A stretch of 63,592 nucleotides of DNA from Phycisphaerales bacterium (GTDB lineage: Bacteria; Planctomycetota; Phycisphaerae; Phycisphaerales; UBA1924), in contig JACVCS010000011.1 in NCBI GenBank assembly GCA_016741915.1, positions 1 through 63,592 on the forward strand. Direction: 5' to 3'. Below, piece after piece: positions 49,268 to 58,933 of this stretch (the stretch's first letter is position 1; each line of letters begins with the position of its first letter). The notes under the pieces were generated by a model that had not been told where the DNA came from, searched no databases, and saw only the letters and a list, made by a program, of their open reading frames with translations. The position numbers were made by a program, and so were the translations under genes.

Positions 49268-52048
49268 ATGGTGAGCGAGACGGGCATGAGTGCGGTGATC
49301 GCGAGCGGTACGACGGTGAAAACGCTGCCAATGAAGAGATCGTGGGCCGAGGGCTTTATGTGGCTCTCGGCTGTTGTTTTGATGATTTTGTCACTCCCGA
49401 CCGCGAACGCTCAGTGCGGAGGCCGTTGGTTGCAAAGCGTTGAGATGTCTCCTCTCGGGGTAGATGTCCGAATGAATGCTTTGACCACTCTTCCGAACGG
49501 CGACATCATCGCGGGGGGTGATTTCATAACTCCAGGCACAGGAATCAACCGGATCGCAAGATGGGATGGTTACGCTTGGAGTGCTCTCGGAACTGGCTTG
49601 AATGGTTCGGTCTATGCCGTCGCCTCGATGCCCAATGGTGACGTCATCGCTGGCGGGCAGTTCACAACTGCAGGAGGCGTGCCTGCGATCAACATCGCCC
49701 GATGGGATGGCACAAGTTGGTCACCTTTGGGTGAGGGACTCACCGGTTCGGTGCTCGCGTTGGCGGTTTCCGACACTGGCGAGCTGTACGCGGGCAGCAA
49801 CGGTTCTTCCGGTAGCAACCCGATCCTTGGAGTAGCACGGTGGACGGGATCCTCTTGGACCAACGTTGGTTCCCCCGGTTCGGCAAGAGGCACTGTCTAT
49901 GCACTACTTGCCTTGCCCAACAATGAGCTCTTGGCCGGAGGATCGAGCAGCGGTGGATCGCCGGTTGCCAAATGGAACGGTACAAGTTGGTCGATCATTC
50001 CGGGACAGCTCGGAAGCCGGGTACGAGCCCTTGCAAAACTCCCCAACGGTGATATTGCCATCGGTGGAGAGTCTGACGGCATATTCCGTGGATTGGCGCG
50101 TTGGAATGGCTCAGCAATCCAGAGTTTCACCTCGAGTACTTCGTTGCTTTACAGCGGCACAGTACGAGCGTTGAGAGTGCTGCCCAATGGTGAACTCATG
50201 GTCGGAGGTTTCTTCACGGGGATGGAAACAAAACAGTCAAACAACATCATCCGCTGGAACGGGAGTCAGTGGGTCGGCTACCCACAGGGTGCGAACGGTA
50301 GTGTTCACGCTTTCACTCTGACCAATACCGGTGAGCTTGTCGCGGGTGGAGCTTTTACAAGTATTGATGGCCTCGGTGTTCATCGAATCGCGCGGACCAA
50401 CGGATCTGCGTGGACAGCACTTGGATCTGGCTTCGATGCACAGACCTTTCTTGTCGGTGCATTGCCAAACGGTCATGCGGTGTTTTATGGCGACTTCACG
50501 TCTGCCGGCGGTATGCCGTCCAACGGAGTGGCCTTGTGGAACGGCACCTCTATCACCTCCATCGGTGGCAGACCGCTCGGGTCGATCTCGGCATTTCAAG
50601 CGATGCCGAACGGCGACATCGTTGCGGCGGGGAGTTTCTCCAAAATCGGAAACACGTCGCTCGCTCAAATCGCTCGGTGGGACGGCAGCACTTGGCGTTC
50701 GCTGGGCACAGGGTTAAACGGCCCAGCGTACTGCACGTTGCTTCTTCCCGATGGGAATCTGATCGTTGGGGGCGAGTTCACCGATGCAGGTGGCGTAGCT
50801 GTCAGCAATATCGCCCTTTGGAACGGCTCTACATGGTCTCAACTCGCTTCGGGAACCAACGCAAGGGTGACAAAGTTGGCGCGAATGCCCAACGGAGACG
50901 TCATTGCAGCCGGTAGTTTCACGGCCGCAGGAGGCGTAGAAGCCATCAACTTTGCCCGATGGAACGGCACCAACTGGTCCGCATTAGCACCTGGAGCTGT
51001 ACTCGACGCGACCGCATCAATATCCGCAATGAAGGTGCTACCGAATGGTCATTTGATTGTCGCTGGATCATTTACCACCGTCAGCGGTGTTGCCGCCGGT
51101 CATCTCGCCGTGTGGGATGGCACGTCGTGGTCTCCCTTTGGCGTTGGGGCAAATGCCCGGGTCTTTGACGTAGGGGTTTTGCCAAGTGGTGATATCGTGG
51201 TTATTGGTGATTTCACCTCTATCGGCGGCGTGTCGGCTTTCCGTATCGCACGATGGAATGGTCTCGCCTGGTCCTCGATTTCATCAAACTTGGCATATGG
51301 AGCTTCCCGGCTCGTCGCGCAACCTACCGGCGAGATCCTGCTCGCAGGACGAGTTGTTTCAGTCGATGGAAACCCTTTCGGACACTGGGCCCGCTGGAGC
51401 GAAACCGGCACACCCTGGGTCGCACGTCAGCCAACCGCACAAGCAATCAACACGGGACAGACCGTCTCTATCTCCGCCACCTGCGCCTCTGGCTACGACT
51501 TCAACGGCCCCGTCTCGTTCCAGTGGCGACGCAACGGCGTGCCGATTGTCAACGGCTCCGGCGGAGCCTCAATCGGCGGAGGCAACGTGGCCGGCGCCAC
51601 AGGCCAGCTCCCCTCGCCCACCGCCAACCCAACCGCCACGCTCACCATCACCGGTGCTTCCACTTCAGACGCGGGCGAGTACACCGTCGACTTCTCCAAT
51701 ACCTGCGGCAGCGTCACCAGCACACCCGCGACCCTCAGCGTGGTGATCCCGACGTGCTCCCCCGCCGACATCGCCGACGATCAAGGTAACCCGCTCCCCG
51801 CCGCCCCGGGCGTGACGAACAACGGCGTGAACGAAGGCGACTACAACGCCTTCTTCTCCGCCAACGGCTTCTTCAACCAAGCCGCCCTCGGCCCCGCCGC
51901 CGTTGGTATGTTCTGCGACATCGCCGACGACCAGGGCACCGCCTTCCCGCCCTTCGGCACCGGCGGCAGCAACGGCGCTTCCAACAACGGCGTCAACGAG
52001 GGCGATTACAACTGCTTCTTCAACAACTTGTTCTTGCCCTGCGTCTAA
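49268..52048 (+). CDS. Secreted beta-propeller-like protein with Ig-like and EGDYN tail domains
   Basis: About 926 residues. The signal peptide (MWLSAVVLMILSLPTANA) ends before Gln. Residues 60-710 are some 15 repeats of about 42-46 residues with the pattern 'lpNGdiiagGdFt.agg....iArWdGt.Wspl', as in delta-60/propeller repeats. An Ig-like segment follows (about 710-820, FQWRRNGVPIVNGSG...SDAGEYTVDFSNTCG), then the C-terminal domain: DIADDQGNPLP, GVNEGDYNAFFSANGFF, DIADDQGTAFP, GVNEGDYNCFF and the terminal NNLFLPCV. ATG 49268 has GAGGG upstream; ATG 49331 would start just before the signal peptide. The propeller part is visibly less GC-rich than its surroundings; the tail is not. Confidence 0.88.
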   Translation: MVSETGMSAVIASGTTVKTLPMKRSWAEGFMWLSAVVLMILSLPTANAQCGGRWLQSVEMSPLGVDVRMNALTTLPNGDIIAGGDFITPGTGINRIARWDGYAWSALGTGLNGSVYAVASMPNGDVIAGGQFTTAGGVPAINIARWDGTSWSPLGEGLTGSVLALAVSDTGELYAGSNGSSGSNPILGVARWTGSSWTNVGSPGSARGTVYALLALPNNELLAGGSSSGGSPVAKWNGTSWSIIPGQLGSRVRALAKLPNGDIAIGGESDGIFRGLARWNGSAIQSFTSSTSLLYSGTVRALRVLPNGELMVGGFFTGMETKQSNNIIRWNGSQWVGYPQGANGSVHAFTLTNTGELVAGGAFTSIDGLGVHRIARTNGSAWTALGSGFDAQTFLVGALPNGHAVFYGDFTSAGGMPSNGVALWNGTSITSIGGRPLGSISAFQAMPNGDIVAAGSFSKIGNTSLAQIARWDGSTWRSLGTGLNGPAYCTLLLPDGNLIVGGEFTDAGGVAVSNIALWNGSTWSQLASGTNARVTKLARMPNGDVIAAGSFTAAGGVEAINFARWNGTNWSALAPGAVLDATASISAMKVLPNGHLIVAGSFTTVSGVAAGHLAVWDGTSWSPFGVGANARVFDVGVLPSGDIVVIGDFTSIGGVSAFRIARWNGLAWSSISSNLAYGASRLVAQPTGEILLAGRVVSVDGNPFGHWARWSETGTPWVARQPTAQAINTGQTVSISATCASGYDFNGPVSFQWRRNGVPIVNGSGGASIGGGNVAGATGQLPSPTANPTATLTITGASTSDAGEYTVDFSNTCGSVTSTPATLSVVIPTCSPADIADDQGNPLPAAPGVTNNGVNEGDYNAFFSANGFFNQAALGPAAVGMFCDIADDQGTAFPPFGTGGSNGASNNGVNEGDYNCFFNNLFLPCV
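51821..52048 (+). repeat. EGDYN-repeat tail, copy 1
   Basis: The coding repeat GGCGTGAACGAAGGCGACTA and its second copy at 51983 are nearly the same at DNA level and recur in three further genes (54757-54966, 57551-57780, 63059-63267). Each copy encodes NEGDYN(A/C)FF. Confidence 0.8.
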
Positions 52049-52096
52049 TAGTTCTTATTTCGAGCAAGAGTATTTTTCATCACGCTTGGTCGGCGT

Positions 52097-53335
52097 TCAC
52101 ACCAATCTCGACCGCCGCAGGCACAGGTAGTGCATGTTGGGCAGCGGGTACCGCACGTGCAACCGGAAGCCCACGTACCCCGCGGGGTCCGCGCCCGCGT
52201 GCTCAAAGACGCGTCGCGTCAGCAGTTCGTGCCGCGGGTGACACTCCGCCTTCGCGTGCTCAAGCCCGCGCCCAAGCAGCAGCGGCAGCAGCGCCATCGG
52301 CAACCGATCGAACCACCGCTTCGCCGGGTCACCGATCACCGGGCCCAGCGCATCTTCGCGGTACAACGCCGCCGAGCAGTCCGCCCCGCTCGCCCACTCC
52401 GCAGGCAGGTACACGTCCGTCAGCAACTCCGCCGCGGGGCTTGAGCACTGCGTCCCCGCGTTGATGAACATCGATTCCCCGTCAAACTCCACGATGTTCC
52501 GACGCGTTAGCGGGCCGGCGAAAATGTCCATCGCCCCCGCTCGCTCGAACGACGGGTCCACCACACCCACACGCTGCGATACAAAGTCGTGCATCACCAC
52601 CGGCGGCAGCGGCTTCGTGCAGAACTCCTCCATCAACAACGCCGATTCGCCCTGCTCAAGCTGCTCCGGCGCACTGGCGCGGAACATGGTGATGTAGGGC
52701 ATGCTCGCCGTGCTCCGCACGAACCCCAGCCGACCAACCGCGCCCGTCGCATCAAGATCTCCCGCGCCCCGGGGTTGCTTCGCGGGCGTATATACCCGCA
52801 CACCCACCATCGCCTCCGCTCGGCAGCCCAGTTGCTCAACCGAGGCTTCGAACAGCCGACGCCGAGATTCCTCCGCATTCCGCGATTCGCGCCCGCCGAC
52901 GTGCTGCGACCCGACCGAGCCGTGCAACGCCGCGAGAAACCGGCGTTGACTCCCGCCGCTGCCGGTGATCAGTTCGGCATACTCCGCCACCGCGCCCGAA
53001 GCGTCCGACATCGCCCCGGCCTCGATCAGCCCCTTCGCCTCTAAGGCCCGCAAAAACATCGTCAGCCCGTCAGGCCCCGGGAATGCCCCAAAGACCTCGA
53101 CCGGTCCGGGCGTGCTCTTCGCCCCGCTGAGAATTCGATGGCACAGCGGCACATTCAACCCCACCCCGCGTGCCAACGGCGTCGCCCGCTGCAAACCCGC
53201 CGGCAGCTTGCCAATCACCGCCACGAAAGTCCCCCGCAGCCGGTGCGCCACCCGCTCCGCCCACGCCCGATCAACCGCCGGCGGCGCGGGCGCAGCTTCT
53301 GAAACCTTTGCCAAACTGGATTGAACGCTGGGCAT
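52097..53335 (-). CDS. HTH-like protein divergent from surface gene, paralog A
   Basis: A 412-residue cytoplasmic-looking protein without signal or membrane helix. The N-terminus (residues 55-100) resembles a helix-turn-helix followed by a conserved box: LARGVGLNVPLCHRILSGAKSTPGPVEVFGAFPGPDGL. The rest is mixed alpha/beta with GESALLMEEFCTKPLPPVV and, near the end, VGFRLHVRYPLPNMHYLCLRR. These blocks align along the whole length with the protein at 58934-60184. I infer a transcription regulator; the family is not known to me. ATG 53335 is taken from the shared start region; the frame extends to 53470 across an AT-rich palindromic stretch. It is divergent from the gene at 53548. Confidence 0.75.
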   Translation of the reverse strand: MPSVQSSLAKVSEAAPAPPAVDRAWAERVAHRLRGTFVAVIGKLPAGLQRATPLARGVGLNVPLCHRILSGAKSTPGPVEVFGAFPGPDGLTMFLRALEAKGLIEAGAMSDASGAVAEYAELITGSGGSQRRFLAALHGSVGSQHVGGRESRNAEESRRRLFEASVEQLGCRAEAMVGVRVYTPAKQPRGAGDLDATGAVGRLGFVRSTASMPYITMFRASAPEQLEQGESALLMEEFCTKPLPPVVMHDFVSQRVGVVDPSFERAGAMDIFAGPLTRRNIVEFDGESMFINAGTQCSSPAAELLTDVYLPAEWASGADCSAALYREDALGPVIGDPAKRWFDRLPMALLPLLLGRGLEHAKAECHPRHELLTRRVFEHAGADPAGYVGFRLHVRYPLPNMHYLCLRRSRLV

Positions 53336-53340
53336 GGTGA

Positions 53341-53411
53341 AATATTTTCTAAAAATATTCCGAAAACACTGGCGGGCAAGGAACTTCTCGATATTCTTCG
53401 AAGAGTTCCTT
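53341..53411. promoter_or_regulatory. AT-rich inverted repeats, candidate operators of paralog A
   Basis: Two inverted repeats lie upstream of paralog A. One is AATATTTT / AAAATATT at 53341-53359. The other is a 14-bp pair (53378-53391 and 53398-53411; AAGGAACTTCTCGA with TCGAAGAGTTCCTT, 12 of 14 matching). The block TTTCTAAAA...CGAAAAC at 53346-53367 has a close match in the upstream region of paralog B. Confidence 0.6.
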
Positions 53412-53547
53412 CGACACTTCGTCAGGCTACCGCACACCTTGGCATTCGTGCAAACCTCCTGATCACACAATGTTCGGGCATCGTTCGTGTATTTTCGCGT
53501 CCGTTCGCCCGCTGATCCACCCAGTTTCGCACCAACGGAGCCGAACC

Positions 53548-54966
53548 ATGTTCAACACCAACCGTCGCAAAGTCCTGCCGACCGTGTTCGCGGGGTGTCT
53601 TGTCGTCGTCGGTACCGCCGCGCCGATCTTTGCCCAGACCCCGAGCTATGCCGCCACCGTGCTCGCCCCTTCGGGCAGTGTCGACACCTTTTTTTACGGT
53701 GCCGGCGGCGCGATCGCGGTTGGTACGGCCGAGTTCCCCGCGATCGGTTCGCCCTTCCCCGACGCCCGCAACGCCCACGCCATCCTGTGGAACAGCGCTA
53801 CCAGCAGCTTCACCGATCTGCACCCGGAGGGGTTCTCTGGGTCGTACGCCTTCAGCGCCCGCAACGGGCAGCAGGTCGGCTACGGCTTCATCGGTCAGGG
53901 TAACCGCGCGTTGCTCTGGACCGGCTCCGCTGCGTCGATGGTCGACCTCACCGCGTCGTACATGGATTCCGCCACGCTGACCGACACCGACGGGCAGTTC
54001 CAGGTCGGCGGCGCCATCACCCCCAACAGCGAGGGCTCGTCCGTCGCGTTCATTTGGAACGGCACCGCAGAATCCGCTGTCCAGATCCATCCGGTCATCC
54101 TTGCCGAGAGCTACGCCTACGCGATCCGCGACGGGCGCATCGCCGGCACCGGTTCGGACTTCGATTTCATGCAGCTCGGGGTCTACTGGCCTTCAGCGAC
54201 GGCCGAGGCGATCTTGGTCCGTCCTTCGGGCTATGACGAAACCTCGATCGTGGACATCGTGGGTCCCTGGGCCGTGGGCACCGGGACCGGCTTCGCCACC
54301 GGCGGCCCGCGCCATGCGATTCTCTGGGACCCGATCAACCTCGCCAACTCCGTGGACATCCACCCCACGGGCAACCCCGCGTACATCAACTCCTACCCCG
54401 CGAAGGCCCTGAGCACAGGCCCGGGGCCCAACGACTTCATCATCGTCGGCTCCGTCGCGGTGGAGACCTCACCCGGCAGTGGCGAGACCCTCGAGCACGC
54501 CTGCGTTTGGATCGGGCCCTCGACCTTCATCGACCTGCACAGCACCGTCCCCGCGGGATATGTCCTCTCGAAGGCCACCGGCATCGACAGCAACGGCAAC
54601 ATCTACGGCTGGGCCACCGACCTTGCGGCTTCCAGCGATTACATCGCCATCCGCTGGTCCCCCGTGACCGCCCCCGCCTCGTGCAACCCCGCCGACATCG
54701 CCTGTGATGACGGCACCCCGCTGGCTCAGGCTCCCGGCTGCACGAACTCCACCACCGGCCCGAACGAAGGTGACTACAACGCCTTCTTCAGCGCCGAGGG
54801 CTTTTTCTTCCAGGCCGGTCAGGGCACCGCGGGGATCGGCGGCACCTGCGACATCGCCTGCGACGACGGCAACGCACGCTCAACCAACCCCGGTTGCACA
54901 AACAACGGCGTGAACGAAGGCGATTACAACTGCTTCTTCAACAACCTGTTCCTGCCGTGCGTCTGA
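53548..54966 (+). CDS. Secreted HAF-repeat-like protein with EGDYN tail
   Basis: A 472-residue protein with a signal peptide (VLPTVFAGCLVVVGTAAPIFAQ). The body repeats a pattern of about 45-60 residues, HAILWNSATSSFTDLHPEGF, ALLWTGSAASMVDLTAS, HAILWDPINLANSVDIHP, ACVWIGPSTFIDLHS, which looks like HAF-type extracellular repeats. The tail has ADIACDDGTPL, GPNEGDYNAFFSAEGFF, DIACDDGNA, GVNEGDYNCFF and ends NNLFLPCV. The tail is Cys-richer than in the 49.3 kb protein. GGAG precedes the ATG by 7 nt, which decides the start. It is transcribed away from paralog A, which may regulate it. Confidence 0.87.
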   Translation: MFNTNRRKVLPTVFAGCLVVVGTAAPIFAQTPSYAATVLAPSGSVDTFFYGAGGAIAVGTAEFPAIGSPFPDARNAHAILWNSATSSFTDLHPEGFSGSYAFSARNGQQVGYGFIGQGNRALLWTGSAASMVDLTASYMDSATLTDTDGQFQVGGAITPNSEGSSVAFIWNGTAESAVQIHPVILAESYAYAIRDGRIAGTGSDFDFMQLGVYWPSATAEAILVRPSGYDETSIVDIVGPWAVGTGTGFATGGPRHAILWDPINLANSVDIHPTGNPAYINSYPAKALSTGPGPNDFIIVGSVAVETSPGSGETLEHACVWIGPSTFIDLHSTVPAGYVLSKATGIDSNGNIYGWATDLAASSDYIAIRWSPVTAPASCNPADIACDDGTPLAQAPGCTNSTTGPNEGDYNAFFSAEGFFFQAGQGTAGIGGTCDIACDDGNARSTNPGCTNNGVNEGDYNCFFNNLFLPCV

Positions 54967-55084
54967 GCGCCGTCCCCCCGGCTCGGCTGGGTCTGGGGTG
55001 CTCACAACGGTTCAGACTCCAGACACCAAAGTGACCGCACCGGTCGAACACGCTTTTTCAGGCAGAAAACCCACACCGCTTTTG

Positions 55085-55118
55085 AACACGCGGATCACTT
55101 CCGCGTGTTTTTCGTTTT
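55085..55118 (+). terminator. Rho-independent terminator after the HAF-like gene
   Basis: A perfect 10-bp stem (AACACGCGGA with TCCGCGTGTT) around a 5-nt loop, followed by TTTCGTTTT. Confidence 0.85.
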
Positions 55119-55182
55119 CAAGCATCCGCACGGGAATTGTGAGTTATGCTCCCTTCGCGGGCCGAATGAAAGCGAGGGGCTT

Positions 55183-57780
55183 ATGCGCGGTCATCTGATC
55201 TTCGCGACGTTTTCTTCTCTGTCCGTCGCCCTCGTCGCGATGGCCCAGCCCTGTTCGATCACGTGGTCAACTCTTCCGTCGCCGCAGAATCCCGCCGGCA
55301 GCGTGAGCAACCTCGTCGTGCACAACAACACGCTCATCGCCCGCGGCAGTGGGCTCACCATCGGTGGCCAGCCGACCCTTGGTGTTGCGCAGTGGAACGG
55401 AACGACCTGGACGCCGCTGAGCGCGGGCCTCAACGGCGCGCAGTTCGGCGGCGGAGCGTCGTCGATCGTCTCCTTCGGCGGTCGGCTCTACGCCACCGGG
55501 CCCTCCTCGGTGCCGTTCGGTTTCAACACCGGTCGCATCTGGACCGGCTCAACGTGGATCGACTGGCCCGCGACGCCCTCTCCAAACGGCTTCGCCGAAC
55601 CGACCGGATTGTTCGTTCTGCCCGATGGTCGGTTCCTCGCCACCGGCACTTTCCGCTTCGCCGACACCCCAACCGGAGATGTCGTCACGCGACGCGTCGC
55701 ATTCTGGAACCGCTCCGCGTACGAAATGCTCAGCAGCACGCAGTACGGCCCAACCGACGGCGCGATCTTCGACGTCGTGCCCTTCCAGGGCAAGCTGCTG
55801 ATGCGGTCCAACGGACGCATCGCCACCGGCGAACGCTTCAACTCCAACGTCGTCATCTGCGCCTCGGGCCTGATCACCTTCGATGGCAGCAGCTTCACCT
55901 GCTTCACCGCCCCGGCGCTCAACGGCCCGATCAACTCGATGGTCGTGTTCAACGGCGAGCTCTACGTCAGCGGCGACTTCACCGCCACCGCCGACAACGC
56001 CGTCACGCTCAACCGCATCGCGCGATACTCCGGCGGTCAGTGGCAGAAAGTCGGCAACGGGCTCAGCCGCCGAGCAGAGTTGATGCGAGTGCTCAACGAC
56101 GGCAGCGGCGACAAACTCCACATCTACGTCACGGGCAGCAACACCACCGTCGCGTACAACAACCCGAACTCAACCACGCTCGACACCATCACCTTCGCGG
56201 GCGTCATCCGCTTTGATGGCGATCGCTACACCGCGTACGGAAGCACATCCGCCAGCGGCTATTTCGGGGGCACGGTCGCGACGGCCGTGAACTTCGACCC
56301 GGGCACGGGCAACGCCATCTTCGTCGGCGCGGGCACCACGTTCTCGCCCGGCGGCCTGCCCAACACCACCTTCGCCCGTCGCGGGCCCACGCCATCACCC
56401 GATACCGACGGCGACGGTTTGCTCGATTCCTGGGAACAGAACGGCCTCGACATCAACTGTGACGGCGTGATCGACCTCGATCTGCCCGCCCTCGGCGCAC
56501 ACTGGCAACGAAAGGACATCTTCGTCGAAGTCGACTCGATGATCGGGCGTGCACCTTCGCAAGCGACACTCAACCGCGTCATCGAGGCCTTCGCCGCCGC
56601 TCCGAATGCGCTGGTCAACAACCCCAACGGCGCCGACGGCATTAACCTGCATCTCATTGTCGACGCCGCTGACCAAACCATCCCGCTGCAGAACTTCCCC
56701 AACGCGTTCGCGGATTTCCACGTGCTGAAGGCCGATCGCTTCGGCAACGCCGCGGACCGGGCCAGCCCTAACAGCGAGAGCATCCTCGAAGCCAAACGCC
56801 ACGCCTTCCGCTACTGCATCTTCGGCAACTTCTATGGCAACACGAGTTCGGGCGGACTCGCCGAGTTCCTCGGCAACGATTTCATGGTTACCCTCGGCGG
56901 CTGGCCCACGCCCGGCGGCAGCGACGACGAACAGGCCGGCACGTTCATGCACGAACTCGGGCACACCCTCGGGCTCCATCACGGCGGTCACCAGAGCGAT
57001 GAGCAGAAGCACAACTGGAAGCCCAACTACCACAGCGTGATGAACTACACCTGGCAGGTGCCCATCGACGTTACGGGCTGGTCATTGGACTTCTCTCGCC
57101 AGGCCCTGCCCACGCTCAACGAGAACGCCCTGAACGAACTCGCGGGACTGGGCGGCTCATCCGCCGCCATTACGCTCGTCGGTCCACTGCCGACGATGAA
57201 GGTCCTCGAAGCCGGTCCGCTCGATTTCGATCGCAACGGCACACTCGACACGTCGGTCACCGTCGTCGCCGACATCAACCGCGTCGACGCGAGCTACCCC
57301 GCATCGCTCGACACGCTCGAAGGATCCGAAGATTGGTCGCGCCTGGTGTACAACTTCCGCAACAGCCCGAACTTCGCCAGAGGCGTCAGCCCGCAGTCGA
57401 CCATCGATGTCGAGCGCCTCACCGCGGAGCTGCACGCACGCCTCGCCGCCATCGCATCGCCGGGTGCAACCCGCCGATGCACCGCCGACATTGCGTACGA
57501 CACGGGCGATCTCCTGCCGCCCTTCGGGCCCGTCGGGCCCGCGTACGTGAACAACGGCTTGAACGAAGGCGATTACAACGCCTTCTTCTCCGCTCAGGGG
57601 TTCTTCAATCAGGCCGCCATGGGGCCGGCGGCGGTCGGTGGGTTCTGCGACATCGCGGATGATCAGGGCACCGCGCTCCCGCCCTTCGGCACCGGTGGCG
57701 GCGGTGGCGCCGCGAACAACGGCGTCAACGAAGGCGATTACAACGCCTTCTTCAACAGCCTCTTCCTGCCCTGCGGCTGA
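55183..57780 (+). CDS. Secreted metzincin-type metalloprotease with EGDYN tail
   Basis: About 865 residues with a signal peptide (IFATFSSLSVALVAMAQ). The N-terminal half has propeller-like repeats (GVAQWNGTTWTPLSAGL, SMVVFNGELYVSGDF). A Ca2+-binding stretch (DTDGDGLLDSWEQNGLDINCDGVIDLD) follows. The protease has HELGHTLGLHH near residue 589, an HExxHxxGxxH zinc site, and the Met-turn candidate SVMNYTW. The tail has DIAYDTGDLLP, GLNEGDYNAFFSAQGFF, DIADDQGTALP, GVNEGDYNAFF and ends NSLFLPCG. It probably cleaves extracellular proteins; the target is unknown. ATG 55183 follows a GAGGGG only 3 nt away, so the start is not firm. Confidence 0.9.
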   Translation: MRGHLIFATFSSLSVALVAMAQPCSITWSTLPSPQNPAGSVSNLVVHNNTLIARGSGLTIGGQPTLGVAQWNGTTWTPLSAGLNGAQFGGGASSIVSFGGRLYATGPSSVPFGFNTGRIWTGSTWIDWPATPSPNGFAEPTGLFVLPDGRFLATGTFRFADTPTGDVVTRRVAFWNRSAYEMLSSTQYGPTDGAIFDVVPFQGKLLMRSNGRIATGERFNSNVVICASGLITFDGSSFTCFTAPALNGPINSMVVFNGELYVSGDFTATADNAVTLNRIARYSGGQWQKVGNGLSRRAELMRVLNDGSGDKLHIYVTGSNTTVAYNNPNSTTLDTITFAGVIRFDGDRYTAYGSTSASGYFGGTVATAVNFDPGTGNAIFVGAGTTFSPGGLPNTTFARRGPTPSPDTDGDGLLDSWEQNGLDINCDGVIDLDLPALGAHWQRKDIFVEVDSMIGRAPSQATLNRVIEAFAAAPNALVNNPNGADGINLHLIVDAADQTIPLQNFPNAFADFHVLKADRFGNAADRASPNSESILEAKRHAFRYCIFGNFYGNTSSGGLAEFLGNDFMVTLGGWPTPGGSDDEQAGTFMHELGHTLGLHHGGHQSDEQKHNWKPNYHSVMNYTWQVPIDVTGWSLDFSRQALPTLNENALNELAGLGGSSAAITLVGPLPTMKVLEAGPLDFDRNGTLDTSVTVVADINRVDASYPASLDTLEGSEDWSRLVYNFRNSPNFARGVSPQSTIDVERLTAELHARLAAIASPGATRRCTADIAYDTGDLLPPFGPVGPAYVNNGLNEGDYNAFFSAQGFFNQAAMGPAAVGGFCDIADDQGTALPPFGTGGGGGAANNGVNEGDYNAFFNSLFLPCG

Positions 57781-57790
57781 TCACGCATCG

Positions 57791-57827
57791 AAAAAAAGAG
57801 CACCTCAGACCTTTCGATCCGAGGTGC
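57791..57827 (-). terminator. Terminator for the prepilin-like gene
   Basis: A 7-bp stem (GCACCTC with GAGGTGC) with a 14-nt loop. On the minus strand it is followed by TTTTTTT. It lies between convergent genes. Confidence 0.7.
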
Positions 57828-57910
57828 CACACACAAAGACTCTGTTTGGGTTCACACGTTCCGCCCGATCGTCCGATCCGCCCGGATCGATCCACGCGGC
57901 GAAACTCGAA

Positions 57911-58783
57911 TCACGGCGTCGGATCGCCCGGCATCGGCATCCAGAACCAGTACTTGCTGGTCATCACTTCGCCCGGGGTCATTTCGACATAGTCCGTGTG
58001 CCCGTCGAGGAAGGTCATCACCGAGCGGTTCATGTCCTTGAACTCGCCCATCCAGTTGCGCCGCTGCGAGTCGTTGGCGACGATATCGCCGGTCTGGTCG
58101 TGGACGAAGACGAACTTGCTGGGGACGAAGTTCGCCGCGGTGCCCATGCGTTTGACGCCGAAGTTCATGATCCGCCAGGTGTAGACGAGCGTGTTCTCGC
58201 CGGAGCGTTGGCCCTGCCCGCGCACTTCCATCCAGTTCTTCAACTTGTAGAACCACGCCAGGTTTGAGTGGTAGCTCGTCCCCACGTCGTCGTAACTGGA
58301 GTACTGCGGATCGGGGGTCGGGTACGGCGTGCGGTACTGGTAACTCGCGGTATCACCGGGTGATTTGAAGACCGGCAGCTCGAGGTTTAGCCGTTCCGAG
58401 TCGTCGCTGATGGTCGTCGGCAGCGACACTTCGCTGTAGACGTACGCGTTGAGCGGGCGTTTGCCGGGGGCGACGTCGTACGCGCCGCCCTGCAGGGTTC
58501 TCCACCGAGGCAGGCAGGCCTTCCCGCCGTAGTTGAAACTGCTCCAACCCACGAACGACCCGCCGACGCCCAGCGTGTAGGGCATCGCGTCCTTGAAGTC
58601 GTTGCGGTAGACGAGCGTTGAACTCATGATCTGGCGGTTGTTGCTCATCGATTGCGTGAGCCGCGCCAGATTCCGCGCCTTGCCAAGGGCCGGCAGCAGG
58701 ATCGAGATCAGCAGCGCGATGATCGCGATGACCACCAGCAGCTCGATGAGTGTGAATCCGCCGCGGTTCGTGCGTGTCTTCAT
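57911..58783 (-). CDS. Prepilin-like protein with canonical FTLIELLVV leader
   Basis: A 290-residue protein of the type abundant in planctomycetes. The leader MKTRTNRGG is cleaved after Gly9, before [22 protein letters not shown] globular part follows with [25 protein letters not shown]-like aromatic strands and a C-terminal [16 protein letters not shown] segment, the short 'DGH' motif such proteins carry. It would be processed by prepilin peptidase and use a pilus-type machine. It stands between the protease gene and paralog B. No ATPase gene is adjacent; the clusters at 5.5 and 32.9 kb are candidates. Confidence 0.88.
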   Translation of the reverse strand: MKTRTNRGGFTLIELLVVIAIIALLISILLPALGKARNLARLTQSMSNNRQIMSSTLVYRNDFKDAMPYTLGVGGSFVGWSSFNYGGKACLPRWRTLQGGAYDVAPGKRPLNAYVYSEVSLPTTISDDSERLNLELPVFKSPGDTASYQYRTPYPTPDPQYSSYDDVGTSYHSNLAWFYKLKNWMEVRGQGQRSGENTLVYTWRIMNFGVKRMGTAANFVPSKFVFVHDQTGDIVANDSQRRNWMGEFKDMNRSVMTFLDGHTDYVEMTPGEVMTSKYWFWMPMPGDPTP

Positions 58784-58933
58784 GTGTGTTTCCCCTGTCG
58801 CCCGCGAGTTTGGTTTGAGTCCCGGTTCGTTGAAACTGAACGCTGGTCAGCGTGCGCCACGCCCGGCGCACGGTCGGAGCCTTTGACATTCACCCACGAC
58901 ACACCGCACGCCGTAGCGACGGAACGCCTCCGT

